Below, piece after piece: positions 5,861-5,947 of a DNA stretch of 5,947 nucleotides (the first letter of the stretch is position 1; each line of letters opens with the position of its first letter). The stretch spans positions 1-5,947 of the forward strand of contig QMUP01000060.1 of assembly GCA_003660635.1 (NCBI GenBank), given 5' to 3'. The position numbers were made by a program, and so were the translations under genes. The notes beneath the pieces were generated by a model that worked only from the letters and a program-made list of their open reading frames with translations, was not told the origin of the DNA and ran no database searches. Source of the stretch: Candidatus Wolframiiraptor sp. (GTDB lineage: Archaea; Thermoproteota; Nitrososphaeria_A; Caldarchaeales; Wolframiiraptoraceae).

Positions 5861-5947
5861 CAAGCCTGAGGACGCCGGCCGGTGGATGCCTCGGCTCGGG
5901 CGCCGAGGAAGGACGTGGCAAGCTGCGAAAAGCCCCGGGTAGCCGCA
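5860..5947 (+). rRNA. 23S ribosomal RNA, 5' end only
   Basis: The conserved start of large-subunit rRNA is present: CCGGTGGATGCCTCGGC, GCCGAGGAAGGACGTGGCAA and GCTGCGAAAAGCC, in the order and spacing seen in archaeal 23S genes. CCTCGGC (5889-5895) and GCCGAGG (5902-5908) form the expected domain I helix. The mature 5' end is placed near 5860 by comparison with remembered archaeal 23S starts, with an uncertainty of about ten bases. The gene runs off the right edge. Unusually, the gene upstream is a permease remnant rather than 16S rRNA. Confidence 0.9.

Noticed and set aside
5675..5863. Minus-strand ORF of 62 codons across the 23S leader
   Set aside because: It overlaps the rRNA promoter and leader, has no ribosome site, and its translation is Arg/Ser-rich without recognisable structure.
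1..5947. CRISPR array, tRNA genes, insertion sequences or defence-system genes
   Set aside because: I found no regularly spaced direct repeats, no cloverleaf-like segments, no transposase motifs and no nuclease or toxin motifs in either strand.

Overview
The window looks like DNA from a thermophilic archaeon, most likely of the TACK (Thermoproteota-like) side, though I cannot place it further. The evidence is archaeal TATA/BRE elements placed 26 to 36 bases upstream of starts, strong GGTGA/GGAGGTGAT ribosome binding sites, TTG starts, heavy AGA/AGG and ATA codon use, and the 5' end of an archaeal-type 23S rRNA at the right edge.

Bases 1-2912 carry the 3' part of a plus-strand ABC importer operon: the end of a MalG-type (CUT1) permease, then two different MalK-like ATPases. 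The ATPases have matching defects. The first has an intact ABC signature but lacks the switch-loop histidine. The second has an intact Walker A, Walker B and switch histidine but has lost the LSGGQ signature. Paired as a heterodimer they would give one canonical and one degenerate ATP site. From memory of family sequences, this layout resembles the GlpS/GlpT ATPases of the bacterial glycerol importer GlpSTPQV, so glycerol or another polyol is a reasonable but unproven substrate.

Bases 2947-3657 (minus strand) encode a metal-dependent hydrolase of the cyclase/kynurenine formamidase family. A TATA box 27 bases upstream of an internal ATG argues that the real start is at 3657 and that the message is leaderless. 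Transcribed away from it, bases 3783-4820 encode a divergent IlvC-family protein (ketol-acid reductoisomerase fold). It keeps several metal ligands but has Arg in place of the catalytic Lys and a changed second-metal/substrate segment, so it may not be a branched-chain amino acid biosynthesis enzyme.

Bases 4933-5409 are the C-terminal half of a second MalG-type permease with no N-terminal half nearby, which looks like the remnant of another transporter operon. A 29-codon single-membrane-span ORF with a near-ideal ribosome binding site follows at once. After about 200 bases in which I see nothing, a BRE/TATA promoter leads into a leader with two small hairpins and then the 5' end of 23S rRNA, which runs off the window. 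No 16S rRNA gene or tRNA lies upstream of it, so the 23S appears to be transcribed separately from 16S.
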